A program made the translations under genes and the position numbers. Below, piece by piece: positions 52,262 through 61,368 of a stretch of 64,000 nucleotides of DNA. Source of the DNA: JAIRNF01 sp031551125 (GTDB taxonomy: Bacteria; Bacteroidota; Bacteroidia; Bacteroidales; UBA932); NCBI GenBank assembly GCA_031551125.1, contig JAVBOB010000002.1, forward strand, positions 1-64,000, written 5' to 3'. Every line of letters begins with the position of its first letter. Within the stretch, counting starts at the first letter, position 1. Below the pieces are notes generated by a model. It was not told the DNA's origin and ran no database searches. It saw only the letters and a list, made by a program, of their open reading frames with translations.

Positions 52262-53242
52262 TTACATCCCCAAAATCCATGCAAAAATCAATGGTGCAAC
52301 AATGGTTGCATCTGATTCGATAACAAATTTGGGTGTATCGATATCCAGCTTACCCCAGGTAATTTTTTCGTTAGGAATAGCACCGGAATAAGAACCGTAG
52401 CTGGTAGTAGAATCGGAAATTTGACAGAAGTAGCTCCAGAATGGAATATCGGTCATTTCCAAATCTTGGTAAAGCATAGGAACCACGCAAATAGGGAAAT
52501 CACCGGCAATACCGCCGCCTATTTGGAAGAACCCAACACCCTTACCACCTGAATTTTTCACATACCAATCGGCCAAAAACATCATATACTCCACGCCGGA
52601 TTTCATTGTCGAAGCCTTCAACTCGCCCTTAATACAGTATGACGTAAAGATGTTACCCATTGTTGAGTCTTCCCAACCCGGAACAATGATAGGCAGGTTT
52701 TTCTCTGCGGCTGCCAGCATCCAGCTATTCTTAGGGTCTATTTCGTAGTATTGCTTCAAATCTCCTGATAGCAACATCTTATACATATACTCATGTGGAA
52801 GATAACGTTCTCCGGCATCCTGAGCACCCTTCCATTGCTTATAGATATGCTTTTGAAGACGACGGAACGCTTCTTCTTCGGGAATGCAAGTATCTGTTAC
52901 ACGGTTATACCCCTCATCAAGCAGCTCGCGCTCTTCCTGCGGACTCAAATCTCTATAGTGAGGAACACGCTTGTAGCTGTTATGTGCCACAAGGTTCATA
53001 ATATCTTCTTCCAAGTTGGCTCCGGTACAGGTAATAATCTGCACCTTATCCTGACGAATCATATCGGCCAAAATTTTTCCCATTTCAGCTGTGCTCATCG
53101 CTCCCGCAAGGGTAATCATCATCTTACCACCTTCGAGCAAATGCTTCTCATACCCCTTTGCTGCATCAACCACAGTGGCTGCATTAAAATGGAGGTAGTA
53201 CTTCTCCATAAAGGAGGATATTGCGTTACGTTTAATTTCCAT
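52262..53242 (-). CDS. Deoxyhypusine synthase-like protein
   Basis: A 326-residue protein of the deoxyhypusine synthase fold (NAD-binding). GAMSTAEMGKILADMIRQDKV and TGANLEEDIMNL match the NAD-binding region. The SYSGAIPNEKITWGKL segment contains the family's catalytic lysine (K298 here, equivalent to the active Lys in WGK of eukaryotic DHS). Bacteria lack eIF5A, so in bacteria such proteins may make homospermidine or modify another target; the substrate is not known. It has a minus-strand promoter box upstream. Confidence 0.88.
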   Translation of the reverse strand: MEIKRNAISSFMEKYYLHFNAATVVDAAKGYEKHLLEGGKMMITLAGAMSTAEMGKILADMIRQDKVQIITCTGANLEEDIMNLVAHNSYKRVPHYRDLSPQEERELLDEGYNRVTDTCIPEEEAFRRLQKHIYKQWKGAQDAGERYLPHEYMYKMLLSGDLKQYYEIDPKNSWMLAAAEKNLPIIVPGWEDSTMGNIFTSYCIKGELKASTMKSGVEYMMFLADWYVKNSGGKGVGFFQIGGGIAGDFPICVVPMLYQDLEMTDIPFWSYFCQISDSTTSYGSYSGAIPNEKITWGKLDIDTPKFVIESDATIVAPLIFAWILGM

Positions 53243-53273
53243 AGCAAAATTACGTTTAGTGTATTTTGAAGGT

Positions 53274-53281
53274 CAAAGGTA
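53274..53281 (-). promoter_or_regulatory. Possible -7 element for the DHS-like gene
   Basis: The minus strand reads TACCTTTG, matching TAnnTTTG, about 32 bp before the start codon. The -33 element is not clear. Confidence 0.4.
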
Positions 53282-53377
53282 TGAAATTTTAAGATAGTTA
53301 AAGAAAATGCTCTGCAATAGAACTAAAATGCAATGCCGTTTATACTCGGATTTAGCTGCTAGCTTAAGTACGCTATT

Positions 53378-53622
53378 ACCCCCAACCCCCAAGAGGACTT
53401 TTTTACCACATAGAGACATAGAGTTTTATAATGCTATAAGGGTGTTCATCTGTAAAATCGGTGTATTCTGCGTTCTATTTTGCCTAGATATGGCACACGG
53501 ATGAAGCTGAGAACGAAGATTTACACTGTTTAATATTGCAAACATATCATTGTATTCTATGTGTTTCTATGTACCTATTGTACCTATGTGGTGAAAAGAG
53601 AAGTCCCCTTTAGAGGATTTAG
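53378..53622. repeat. ACCACATAG fold-back element, copy 2
   Basis: TTTTACCACATAGAGACAT at 53401 begins the left arm. The right arm ends with TACCTATGTGGTGAAAA near 53597, with CCCCAACCCCC/GTCCCCTTTAGAGG sequences outside. The gap 53282-53659 has no gene; small ORFs there are repeat artefacts. Confidence 0.8.
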
Positions 53623-53659
53623 GCGTAATAGAATACGTAAAGCGGCTAAACAATCTCTA

Positions 53660-54739
53660 CTATTTCACCAACACATAAGCCGCTTTTTCCATATCCTTTA
53701 AGTTCTTCAACGGGGTTGGCGGATTAAGGTATTTGGCCAGAAAAGTCCATATCTTCAAACGAATTTCACGTGATTGCTTAGGGTCGATACGGTCAAACGA
53801 ATGTCCTCCCGGAATATCTTTATATATTTCGTATTCAAACTTCTTGTCGGCAGCCTTTAGCGCGCGTATCAGCGTTTCAACCTCCAGCACATTCACGTCA
53901 TCGTCATTGGTGTTGGTATGAATTAGCAAAGGCGTTTGTAGCTTATCTACGTGCCATACGGGAGAGCGGCGGCGGTATTCCGCCACATCTTCCTGTGCTG
54001 TTTTCCCTATGTGATAACCGGCTGAAAATAGCCCACGGTAGTCATCATCATAGTAACCCATACGAGCCACTAAGTCGGAAACCGGAACTCCGGCAAAGCA
54101 AACTTTATAGTTTTCAGGGTACTGAAATACGCTCATCAGCGATATTAATCCGCCATGGCTCCAACCTATAACTCCAACCCGATTTTTATCCACAAAGTCA
54201 TAGTTTTCTACGATGTAGGCACGGCTGGCTTCGCTATCCTGTACCTCCAATCCGCCATAATCTATATTCTTCCAAAACGACTCACCATAGCCAGTACTTC
54301 CTCTATACTCCGGCGCAACCACCACATAGCCCTGAGCCATCAGCTCACGCACAATATGAGTATGGTAAGTTCCGAAATTACCATGTACCCCGCCATGTAC
54401 CAGTACAATAAGAGGATATTTTTTATTTACATCAACACCTTTAGGAATAAAAACGTAGGCCTGAAACTTTAAAGGATTGTTTACCCCCATAGCTGTTGGG
54501 TTCTTTATGTTTGTAGAAGGTGGCCCGGTAATAATTACCTTATCAATAAAAGCGGCATCACCCAGCGCATGATACCATAGTACATCATCTATTTTTTTCT
54601 CCAAAACATCATAGCGATGCTCGTTAGCATCAAGGGTGGCTTGCAACCCTTTCAACAGCTTAGCGGTGTTATCATCTGCCTGAGCGTATGCCGCCAGCGA
54701 AAACAACAAAATTACAACAGAGGTAAAAAATCGTTTCAT
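53660..54739 (-). CDS. Secreted prolyl-oligopeptidase-like (S9) hydrolase
   Basis: A 359-residue alpha/beta hydrolase with a signal peptide (MKRFFTSVVILLFSLAAYAQ). The nucleophile elbow is GWSHGGL. The catalytic Asp is in NTNDDDVNVLE and the His in GGHSFDR. KYPLIVLVHGGVHGNFGTYHT gives the oxyanion region. It has only the hydrolase domain and lacks the beta-propeller of full S9 peptidases, so it may be a peptidase or an esterase. The frame is open from 54793, but the ATG at 54739 gives a good signal peptide. Confidence 0.86.
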   Translation of the reverse strand: MKRFFTSVVILLFSLAAYAQADDNTAKLLKGLQATLDANEHRYDVLEKKIDDVLWYHALGDAAFIDKVIITGPPSTNIKNPTAMGVNNPLKFQAYVFIPKGVDVNKKYPLIVLVHGGVHGNFGTYHTHIVRELMAQGYVVVAPEYRGSTGYGESFWKNIDYGGLEVQDSEASRAYIVENYDFVDKNRVGVIGWSHGGLISLMSVFQYPENYKVCFAGVPVSDLVARMGYYDDDYRGLFSAGYHIGKTAQEDVAEYRRRSPVWHVDKLQTPLLIHTNTNDDDVNVLEVETLIRALKAADKKFEYEIYKDIPGGHSFDRIDPKQSREIRLKIWTFLAKYLNPPTPLKNLKDMEKAAYVLVK

Positions 54740-54765
54740 AGGATTAGGTGTTAGGATAAGTTTTG

Positions 54766-54783
54766 TACTTTTGAATACTTTTG
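54766..54783 (+). promoter_or_regulatory. Two overlapping -7 boxes upstream of yqeY
   Basis: TACTTTTG occurs at 54766-54773 and again at 54776-54783, each matching TAnnTTTG, some 40-55 bp before the start. No -33 TTG at the proper spacing is clear for either box. Confidence 0.45.
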
Positions 54784-54820
54784 CAAGATACATATTTTTT
54801 GATATTCATAATTTACCAAT

Positions 54821-55270
54821 ATGAGCTTAGAAATAACTATAAACAACGACATTAAGGCTGCTATGTTGGCCAAAGAAAAAGAAAGGTTGGAATCACTACG
54901 GGCAATAAAGGCCGCTATTCTACTTGCCAAAACGGCTGAAGGTGCAAGCGGTGAGCTAAGTGCTGACGAGGAAATAAAGATGTTGCAAAAAATGGTAAAG
55001 CAACGTAAGGAATCGGCGACTATTTATAGCCAGCAAAACCGCCCAGAACTGGCCGAGAAAGAACTGTTTGAGGCTAGCGTTATTGAAGCATACCTTCCAA
55101 AACAGCTAACGGAAGAAGAGCTTATTCCTATACTGAAAGAAATTGCCGCTTCTGTTGGCGCAACTTCTGCAAAAGATATGGGAAAGGTAATGGGTGTTGC
55201 TTCCAAGCAGCTGAGCGGAAAAGCTGATGGTAAGCTGATATCTGAACTCGTAAAGAAGCTGTTAGGCTAA
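54821..55270 (+). CDS. yqeY: GatB/YqeY-family protein
   Basis: A 149-residue, all-helical protein. MSLEITINNDIKAAMLAKEKERLESLRAIKAAI is the typical N-terminus and MGKVMGVASKQLSGKADGKLISELVKKLL matches the C-terminal YqeY region of GatB. In GatB this domain helps contact tRNA during amidation; stand-alone YqeY proteins are widespread with no firm role. The gene is preceded by two promoter boxes and is the first of a small + strand cluster. Confidence 0.93.
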   Translation: MSLEITINNDIKAAMLAKEKERLESLRAIKAAILLAKTAEGASGELSADEEIKMLQKMVKQRKESATIYSQQNRPELAEKELFEASVIEAYLPKQLTEEELIPILKEIAASVGATSAKDMGKVMGVASKQLSGKADGKLISELVKKLLG

Positions 55271-55278
55271 TAACATTC

Positions 55279-55365
55279 CGTCATTGCGAGCGAAGCGACC
55301 CCAAGGGAGGCTAAGCCAACCAATCTCCTTATTCAACAGATCGCTTCGCTTCGCTCACAATGACG
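55279..55365. repeat. GTCATTGCGAGCGAAGCG palindrome (copy 5)
   Basis: CGTCATTGCGAGCGAAGCGA at the left and its complement near TCGCTTCGCTCACAATGACG at the right. Inside are CTCCTTATTCAACAG and GGCTAAGCC. It follows yqeY directly. Confidence 0.88.
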
Positions 55366-55393
55366 GGATCGCTTAGCTATTACTTTTCCAACC

Positions 55394-56077
55394 ATGTCTC
55401 AAATCAACACTTCGCTTGTAACCACTTCCGACGGCTCACACACGCTTAAATTGGAAGCTGTAGGTGAGTGTTACCATTCTATAAACGGAGCATTGCAGGA
55501 GTCTATGCATGTGTTTATTGATGTGGGCTTCAGCTACATAAATAAATCACACCTTAATATCTTTGAGGTAGGCCTAGGTACAGGACTAAACGCCTTACTA
55601 AGCATGCTGGAAGCAGAAAAGAGCGGGCAAACCGTTTTTTACGAAACAGTAGAGGCTTACCCTATAAGCGTTGAAACGGCTACAACGCTAAATTACTCCG
55701 AACAGCTAGGTATTGATAACTACAAATATTTTTTACCGCTTCACCAATGTAGGTGGGAAGAACCGATTACCATTACACCATTCTTTACACTTCTAAAACA
55801 TAAGGTAGCTATACAAACGTTCCAGCCATCTCCTACCCTTTTCGACCTTGTGTATTTTGATGCTTTTGCTCCCGAAACACAACCGGAGCTGTGGACTATC
55901 GATGTCTTTTCTTCCATTTATCAGGCAATGGCAAATAATGCCGTACTGGTTACCTACTGTTCAAAAGGCATTGTGAAGCAACGCTTACGCGAAGTAGGGT
56001 TTACGGTTAGTCGTCTGCAAGGGGCAGCGGGTAAACGCCACATGCTTAGAGCTACAAAGACAATATTCAACACATAG
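55394..56077 (+). CDS. mnmD: MnmD-like tRNA methyltransferase
   Basis: A 227-residue SAM-dependent methyltransferase resembling the N-terminal (MnmD) domain of E. coli MnmC, which makes mnm5s2U34 in tRNA. IFEVGLGTGLNALLSML is the SAM-binding motif I, and DLVYFDAFAPETQPELW and LVTYCSKGIVKQRLREVGF are strongly conserved. The FAD-dependent oxidase domain of MnmC is absent, so this is the stand-alone form. In other bacteria MnmD acts alone on nm5U. Confidence 0.88.
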   Translation: MSQINTSLVTTSDGSHTLKLEAVGECYHSINGALQESMHVFIDVGFSYINKSHLNIFEVGLGTGLNALLSMLEAEKSGQTVFYETVEAYPISVETATTLNYSEQLGIDNYKYFLPLHQCRWEEPITITPFFTLLKHKVAIQTFQPSPTLFDLVYFDAFAPETQPELWTIDVFSSIYQAMANNAVLVTYCSKGIVKQRLREVGFTVSRLQGAAGKRHMLRATKTIFNT

Positions 56078-56192
56078 AAAACATAGGTACTCATAGCTTT
56101 CATTTCCTGTACTCAACTATTTATCAACTTTCTCCTCTTAAGGGTTTAGCATGGGACACAAAGAAAAAGACAATTCTTTTCATCACTACTTT

Positions 56193-56394
56193 TGTATTCT
56201 ATGTGTTTCTACACACCTATTGTGCCTATGTAGTAAAAAAAGCCCCTTTAGGGGTAAGTTAAAGCCTCCTAAATCCCCCAAAGGGGGAACTTTACAAACA
56301 GCAATATTTGTTTGTCTTAGGAAAAAACTATGTGTTTCTATGTACCTACTGTGCTTATGTGGTAAAGAAAAAGCCCCCTTTAGGGGGTTGGGGG
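56193..56394. repeat. ACCACATAG fold-back elements, copy 3 (complex)
   Basis: CTATGTGTTTCTAC followed by CCTATTGTGCCTATGTAG, and again CTATGTGTTTCTATGTACC ending CTTATGTGGTAAAG. Both are right-arm-type halves in direct orientation, each followed by CCCCTTTAGGGG-type palindromes. Nothing like a gene was found in the gap 56078-56500; the short ORFs overlap the repeats. Confidence 0.78.
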
Positions 56395-56500
56395 TAAACA
56401 TAGCAACCACCATCCCGCACAAATTCAAGCCCCAATCGTTTATACTATACAATTCATATATCAGTAATACTAAATCAACATACAATTAGTATAAGTAAGG

Positions 56501-56508
56501 TATCTTTG
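56501..56508 (+). promoter_or_regulatory. Possible -7 element for mgsA
   Basis: TATCTTTG at 56501-56508 matches TAnnTTTG, 19 bp before the start codon. No -33 TTG at the proper spacing was seen. Confidence 0.5.
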
Positions 56509-56527
56509 TAGCAATAAAAAACTAGAT

Positions 56528-57001
56528 ATGAACAAAAGAAAAACAATTGCCCTTGTAGCACATGACAATCGTAAGCCCGACATTATTGAATGGGTGGAGT
56601 TTAACTGGGCAACGCTAATGAAACACGACCTTATTTGCACCGGAACCACCGGAAGCATGGTAGAGAAGGCACTAAAGCAGTTTTTAGACCCAACCGATGC
56701 CCGTATGCTAAATGTACTAAGGCTGAAATCGGGTCCGCTGGGCGGTGACCAACAGCTTGGCGCGCTAATTGCCGAAGGTAAGGTAGATATGCTTATATTT
56801 CTTTGGGACCCCATGGAGCCTCAACCCCACGATGTGGATGTAAAAGCGCTTTTGCGTATAGCCAGCTTATACAACATTCCTACGGCGACCAACCGCTCTA
56901 CTGCCGACTTCATTATCTCCTCTCCCTTAATGGACGAAGGCTACCAGCCCGTGATTAAAGACTACAGCTCATACATCAACCGCTCGGTAAGGATGAATTA
57001 A
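56528..57001 (+). CDS. mgsA: Methylglyoxal synthase
   Basis: Converts dihydroxyacetone phosphate to methylglyoxal and phosphate, a bypass that relieves sugar-phosphate stress. The 157-residue protein has IALVAHDNRKPDIIEWV at the N-terminus, the TGTTGSM phosphate-binding turn and the catalytic Asp in PLGGDQQLGALI. LFLWDPMEPQPHD-like FLWDPMEPQPHDVDVKALLR is also typical. Length and motifs are normal. It is a single gene. Confidence 0.96.
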   Translation: MNKRKTIALVAHDNRKPDIIEWVEFNWATLMKHDLICTGTTGSMVEKALKQFLDPTDARMLNVLRLKSGPLGGDQQLGALIAEGKVDMLIFLWDPMEPQPHDVDVKALLRIASLYNIPTATNRSTADFIISSPLMDEGYQPVIKDYSSYINRSVRMN

Positions 57002-57146
57002 CAAATCCGTAAAGGCTAAAAAATCAGAGCATTTTAAATTTTTACTACCTTTATCCGCGCATTAACAAAAATGCGGGTGAGGTATTGTTATATACATTCA
57101 TCCTCTGTTATTCCTAACATTCTCAGATTCCACAAACTGATAAAAC

Positions 57147-58082
57147 ATGACAGAACTACTACGAACCGAACATCTGGAAAAAAGGTATGCCAACCATTTG
57201 GCGCTTGATGGTGTGAGCATTAGTGTTCCTCAAGGTCAAATATTCGGACTACTAGGCCCTAACGGAGCGGGTAAAACCACCCTTATCCGCATGATTAACC
57301 AAATTACCGCACCGGATAAAGGAGCCATCTACTTCAAAGGAAATAAGCTGAAGGCCGATGATGTTTATCACATCGGGTACCTGCCCGAAGAGCGTGGGTT
57401 ATACAAGAAAATGAAGGTAGGAGAACAAGCGGTGTACCTTGCCCAGCTCAAAGGACTATCAAGAGCAGATGCTATAAAGGCACTTAAGCACTGGTTCAAG
57501 AAATTTGAAATACAGGCTTGGTGGGATAAAAAGGTAGAAGAGTTGTCAAAAGGTATGGCTCAAAAGGTGCAGTTCATTGTAACCATACTTCACGAACCTG
57601 AACTTCTTATATTCGACGAACCATTCAGCGGGTTTGACCCCATTAACGTACAGCTGTTGAAAAACGAAATATTGGAGCTGAAACGAAAGGGAAGCACCAT
57701 TATATTTTCCACTCACAACATGGCTTCGGTAGAGGAGCTGTGCGACCATATTGCTCTAATCAACAAGTCCCGAAAAGTTCTCGACGGACAGGTGGATGAT
57801 GTACGCCGTAAGTATGGTGATAACATCTACGAAGTAGGATTTAAAGGAAGTATAGCCAACCTTAAACAAGGGTTGGGTTCCAGCTACGAGGTAGTGAGTG
57901 AGAAAGAAGGCTTGGTTCAAAACGTTGTAAAGATTAAGCTACTCCAACAGGAGCCGGAAAATACGCTGATTTCTAAGCTCATTCCGCAGGTTGAAGTAAT
58001 ACACTTTAATGAGATTATTCCCAGCATGAATGATATTTTTATCAAAGTTGTGGGTGATACAAACAACGAAGAAGTGAAGTAG
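57147..58082 (+). CDS. ABC transporter ATP-binding protein (NatA-like)
   Basis: A 311-residue ABC ATPase. The Walker A motif is GPNGAGKTT at about 37-45, the signature is LSKGM and Walker B is LLIFDEPFSGFDP. The switch His is in STHNMASVE. The last 90 residues form a DUF4162-type domain usual for the ABC-2 class. It starts the operon with the permease below, separated by 23 bp. The substrate is unknown; the closest known example is the sodium exporter NatAB. Confidence 0.95.
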   Translation: MTELLRTEHLEKRYANHLALDGVSISVPQGQIFGLLGPNGAGKTTLIRMINQITAPDKGAIYFKGNKLKADDVYHIGYLPEERGLYKKMKVGEQAVYLAQLKGLSRADAIKALKHWFKKFEIQAWWDKKVEELSKGMAQKVQFIVTILHEPELLIFDEPFSGFDPINVQLLKNEILELKRKGSTIIFSTHNMASVEELCDHIALINKSRKVLDGQVDDVRRKYGDNIYEVGFKGSIANLKQGLGSSYEVVSEKEGLVQNVVKIKLLQQEPENTLISKLIPQVEVIHFNEIIPSMNDIFIKVVGDTNNEEVK

Positions 58083-58105
58083 TAACCAGTGAAAAGCATA
58101 AAATA

Positions 58106-59428
58106 ATGAAAAAGATACGCCTCATTATACAACGGGAATTTCTTACCAGAGTTCGGAAAAAATCGTTTATTGTAATGACGATTTTAGGACCCATTCTAAT
58201 GGCCAGCCTTATGGTTGTACCCTTCCTTGTTATGCAGATTAAGGATACAGACGATAAAAAAGTATTAGTAGCCGACCAAACGGGACTATTTGCGGATAAG
58301 CTAAAAAGTGGTGACCACCTTAGCTTTGAAAACGTTGCTTTTGCTCCTATAGATAGCCTGAAAAAACATTTTATCGGAAGTAAAAGTTACGCATTACTTT
58401 ATATTGAAGGGCAAGGAAACGTTGAACCTGCAAAGGTTACATTATATTCAAAAGACCAGCTGAACATGGATATTCAGAAAGCTATTACTCGACAGCTGAA
58501 TAGCATTGTGGAAAAAGAGAAGCTGAAAGGGTATGACATTGCAAACCTTGACGAAATTCTTGCCTCTGTAAAAACTAATATCAACGTATCTACTATCCGA
58601 TGGGATGATAACGGAGGAGAAAAAGAAAGCCATACCGGTACGTTAATGGGTGTTTCTTACGTTGCCAGCTTTATGATCTACATGTTCATTTTCATGTTTG
58701 GTAGTATGGTTATGCGTGGCGTGATGGAAGAAAAATCAAACCGTATAGTTGAAGTCATTGTATCATCTGTAAAGCCCTTCCAACTTATGCTTGGCAAGAT
58801 ATTGGGCATAGCGTTGGTAGGCTTGCTTCAGTTTGCTATTTGGATTATACTCACCATTGGTATAGTAACCGTTGCTACCAGCCTATTAGGTAGTGATGTT
58901 CAACAAACCGTTGCAGCACAGGCGGGAGCTGCAAATCAAATGGGTGTTGATGTTGCATCATCTCTTGGTAATGCAGGGGGGCTCTCTAGCATGTTGGATA
59001 GTATCCCGTTTGTTAGCGTAATTATTTCATTTCTGCTATACTTCTTGGGTGGTTACTTGCTGTATGCAGCCATGTTTGCGGCAATAGGTTCTGCCGTTGA
59101 GAATGAATCCGATACGCAACAAATGGTGCTACCCGTAACAATACCGTTAATAATCGGGTTATTCATTATGATGCATACGTTCCAATACCCCAACAGCTCG
59201 CTATCGTTCTGGGCATCCATGATACCATTTACGTCACCAATGGTAATGATGGCACGTGTTCCATTTGGTGTTCCCGTGTGGCAGCTGGCACTATCTTTAA
59301 CATTGCTATTTGGTACATTCGTTGCCCTTACATGGTTTACAGGAAGAATATACCGTGTAGGAATTTTGATGTACGGAAAGAAAACATCGTTCAAAGAAAT
59401 GTTGAAGTGGATAAAGTATAAAGCATAA
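58106..59428 (+). CDS. ABC-2 type permease (NatB-like)
   Basis: A 440-residue ABC-2 permease with about six helices. It starts MKKIRLIIQREFLTRVRKKSFIVMTILGPILMASLM, with one TM near 20-40. An extracytoplasmic domain of about 150 residues follows, then the membrane bundle from about 180 to the end (VMRGVMEEKSNRIVEVIVSSVKPFQLMLGKI is the coupling-helix region). It pairs with the ATPase upstream. The NatB family exports Na+, K+ or small molecules; this is not decided by the sequence. Confidence 0.92.
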   Translation: MKKIRLIIQREFLTRVRKKSFIVMTILGPILMASLMVVPFLVMQIKDTDDKKVLVADQTGLFADKLKSGDHLSFENVAFAPIDSLKKHFIGSKSYALLYIEGQGNVEPAKVTLYSKDQLNMDIQKAITRQLNSIVEKEKLKGYDIANLDEILASVKTNINVSTIRWDDNGGEKESHTGTLMGVSYVASFMIYMFIFMFGSMVMRGVMEEKSNRIVEVIVSSVKPFQLMLGKILGIALVGLLQFAIWIILTIGIVTVATSLLGSDVQQTVAAQAGAANQMGVDVASSLGNAGGLSSMLDSIPFVSVIISFLLYFLGGYLLYAAMFAAIGSAVENESDTQQMVLPVTIPLIIGLFIMMHTFQYPNSSLSFWASMIPFTSPMVMMARVPFGVPVWQLALSLTLLFGTFVALTWFTGRIYRVGILMYGKKTSFKEMLKWIKYKA

Positions 59429-59479
59429 GCTGGAACAAGGATAAAAGACAATAAGCCAAAAGAAACTAATTCAATCATC

Positions 59480-61207
59480 ATGAGGAAAATTTGTACTATA
59501 CTAGCAATTTTCATAGTCACCATTATTTCAAAACCGGCAACCGCATGTACCAACCTGATTGTAACGAAAGGTGCTTCTACCGATGGTTCAACGTTCATAT
59601 CATACAGCGCCGACTCACATGTACTGTATGGTGAATTGTACTTTTGGCCTGCGGCTAAATACAAAACAGGGGCTATGCTTAACGTAGTGGAATGGGACTC
59701 AGGAAAACCGTTGGGACAAATCCCACAGGTAGCCCAAACATACCGCGTTATCGGCAACATGAACGAGCACTCGTTGGCCATTGGTGAAACAACCTATGGC
59801 GGACGGCAGGAGCTGGTTGACAGCACAGGGATTATCGACTACGGAAGCCTTATATACATCACCCTTCAACGTGCAAAGAATGCCCGTGAAGCAATTAAGA
59901 TTATGACCGAACTGGTTGCCACTTATGGCTACTATTCATCAGGAGAGTCTTTCTCTATTTGCGACCCCAACGAGGCTTGGATACTCGAACTGATTGGTAA
60001 GGGTGTAAAGTACACGGAAGGTTCAAAAGAAAATTCGAATAAAGGCGCCGTATGGGTTGCCGTTCGTATCCCCGATGGTTACGTTTCAGGTCACGCCAAC
60101 CAAGCCCGCATACAAACGTTTACGCTTGAAAATGGAACAACCTCCATATCATCAAAAAATATGGATAAAATTTTTGACCCGAATATTGAAGTAGTGTACG
60201 CTGCCGATGTTGTATCTTTTGCTAAAGATGCCGGATACTACACCGGAGCCGATAAAGATTTCAGCTTCTCCGATACATACGCACCCGTTGACTTTAGCGC
60301 GGCACGCGCCTGCGATGCCCGTGTATGGTCGTTCTTCAAAGGTGTAAACAAAGATATGTGGAAATACGAAGACTACGCTTTAGGACACAACCTAAAAAAT
60401 CGTATGCCCTTATACATTAAACCGGAGAGCAAGCTATCCATGCAGGATGTTGCTTTTTGGATGCGCGACCACTACGAGGGAACAAAGATGGATATGACTC
60501 AAGATATTGGTGCAGGCCCCTTCGCTATTCCTTACCGTTGGAGACCTATGTCATGGGAAGCGAATGGACAAACATACTGCCACGAACGCGCCATTGCTAC
60601 ACAGCAAACCGGATTTTGGTTTATTGCCCAATGCCGTAGCTGGCTACCTAACCCCATTGGCGGTATTCTTTGGTTCGGCGTTGACGATGCCGCTACCTCA
60701 TGCCTAACCCCTATTTACTGCTCAAGCGCCCGCGTGCCCGAAACCTTTGCTGTTGGCAACGGCGACCTGCTTACTTATTCGGACAATGCCGCTTTTTGGG
60801 TATTTAGCCGTGTTGCCGCAACAGCCTACCTACGTTATGACATTGTAAGTGCTGACATTAAAAAAGTTCAACAGGAGCTAGAACAACAGCACCAAGATGC
60901 AGTAAAAAAGATGGATGAGCAGGCTTTAGCCACTTATAAAAATAATCCGACTAAGGCAATTGCCATGCTTACCGATTTCTCTGTAAATACCGCTAACGAT
61001 ATGGTTAAACGCTGGAAACAGCTAGACAACTACCTGCTGGTAAAATACATTGACGGAAACGTGAAGAAGGAAGAAAACGGCACATTTACTCGCAATGCTT
61101 ACGGATACCCTGTTGGCCCTAAGCAACCGCAGCTGCCCGAAAAGTGGAGAAAAGCCATAGTAAACGATAATGGTGAAACGCTGAAGTCCGGCGCAACAAG
61201 CCACTAA
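59480..61207 (+). CDS. Secreted C69-family dipeptidase
   Basis: A 575-residue peptidase of the C69 (dipeptidase A, Ntn-hydrolase) family. The signal peptide is followed by an N-terminal nucleophile Cys23 (ATACTNLIVTKGASTDGSTFISYSADSH is the family N-terminus in part). SGESFSICDPNEAWILELIGK and GHANQARIQTF are conserved. It is probably processed to expose Cys23 and may cleave dipeptides in the periplasm or on the surface. It lies 52 bp after the ABC permease and might be part of the same operon. Confidence 0.93.
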   Translation: MRKICTILAIFIVTIISKPATACTNLIVTKGASTDGSTFISYSADSHVLYGELYFWPAAKYKTGAMLNVVEWDSGKPLGQIPQVAQTYRVIGNMNEHSLAIGETTYGGRQELVDSTGIIDYGSLIYITLQRAKNAREAIKIMTELVATYGYYSSGESFSICDPNEAWILELIGKGVKYTEGSKENSNKGAVWVAVRIPDGYVSGHANQARIQTFTLENGTTSISSKNMDKIFDPNIEVVYAADVVSFAKDAGYYTGADKDFSFSDTYAPVDFSAARACDARVWSFFKGVNKDMWKYEDYALGHNLKNRMPLYIKPESKLSMQDVAFWMRDHYEGTKMDMTQDIGAGPFAIPYRWRPMSWEANGQTYCHERAIATQQTGFWFIAQCRSWLPNPIGGILWFGVDDAATSCLTPIYCSSARVPETFAVGNGDLLTYSDNAAFWVFSRVAATAYLRYDIVSADIKKVQQELEQQHQDAVKKMDEQALATYKNNPTKAIAMLTDFSVNTANDMVKRWKQLDNYLLVKYIDGNVKKEENGTFTRNAYGYPVGPKQPQLPEKWRKAIVNDNGETLKSGATSH

Positions 61208-61220
61208 AACTACTAACATA

Positions 61221-61285
61221 CATCATTGCAAGCGAAGCGTGGCAGTCTGTTTTTCAACAGACTGCCACGCTTCGCTTGTAAGATG
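61221..61285. repeat. CATCATTGCAAGCGAAGCG palindrome (copy 6)
   Basis: A nearly perfect palindrome: CATCATTGCAAGCGAAGCG at the left, then TGGCAGTCTG; the right arm is CAGACTGCCACGCTTCGCTT and onward. It is a family variant in which C/G at the fourth position of GCGAG is A/T in both arms. Confidence 0.88.
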
Positions 61286-61322
61286 TTACTTAAATTTGCT
61301 TGTCATAATGCTCATATAAAAA

Positions 61323-61349
61323 GCCACGCAGGTGTAATACCTGCGTGGC
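61323..61349. terminator. Terminator between C69 gene and small secreted protein
   Basis: GCCACGCAGGT (61323-61333) and ACCTGCGTGGC (61339-61349) form a perfect 11-bp GC-rich stem with a 5-base loop. On the minus strand TTTTTATATG follows, so it ends the small-protein gene. Confidence 0.85.
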
Positions 61350-61368
61350 CAACAAAATCAACCCAATA

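Noticed and set aside
53307..53504. 65-residue ORF in the 53.4-kb gap
   Set aside because: It lies inside the fold-back repeat and has no detectable family or ribosome binding context.
56151..56489. Two overlapping ORFs (both strands) in the 56.2-kb gap
   Set aside because: They are read from the ACCACATAG and CCCCTTTAGGGG repeats and have no start signal, signal peptide or family.
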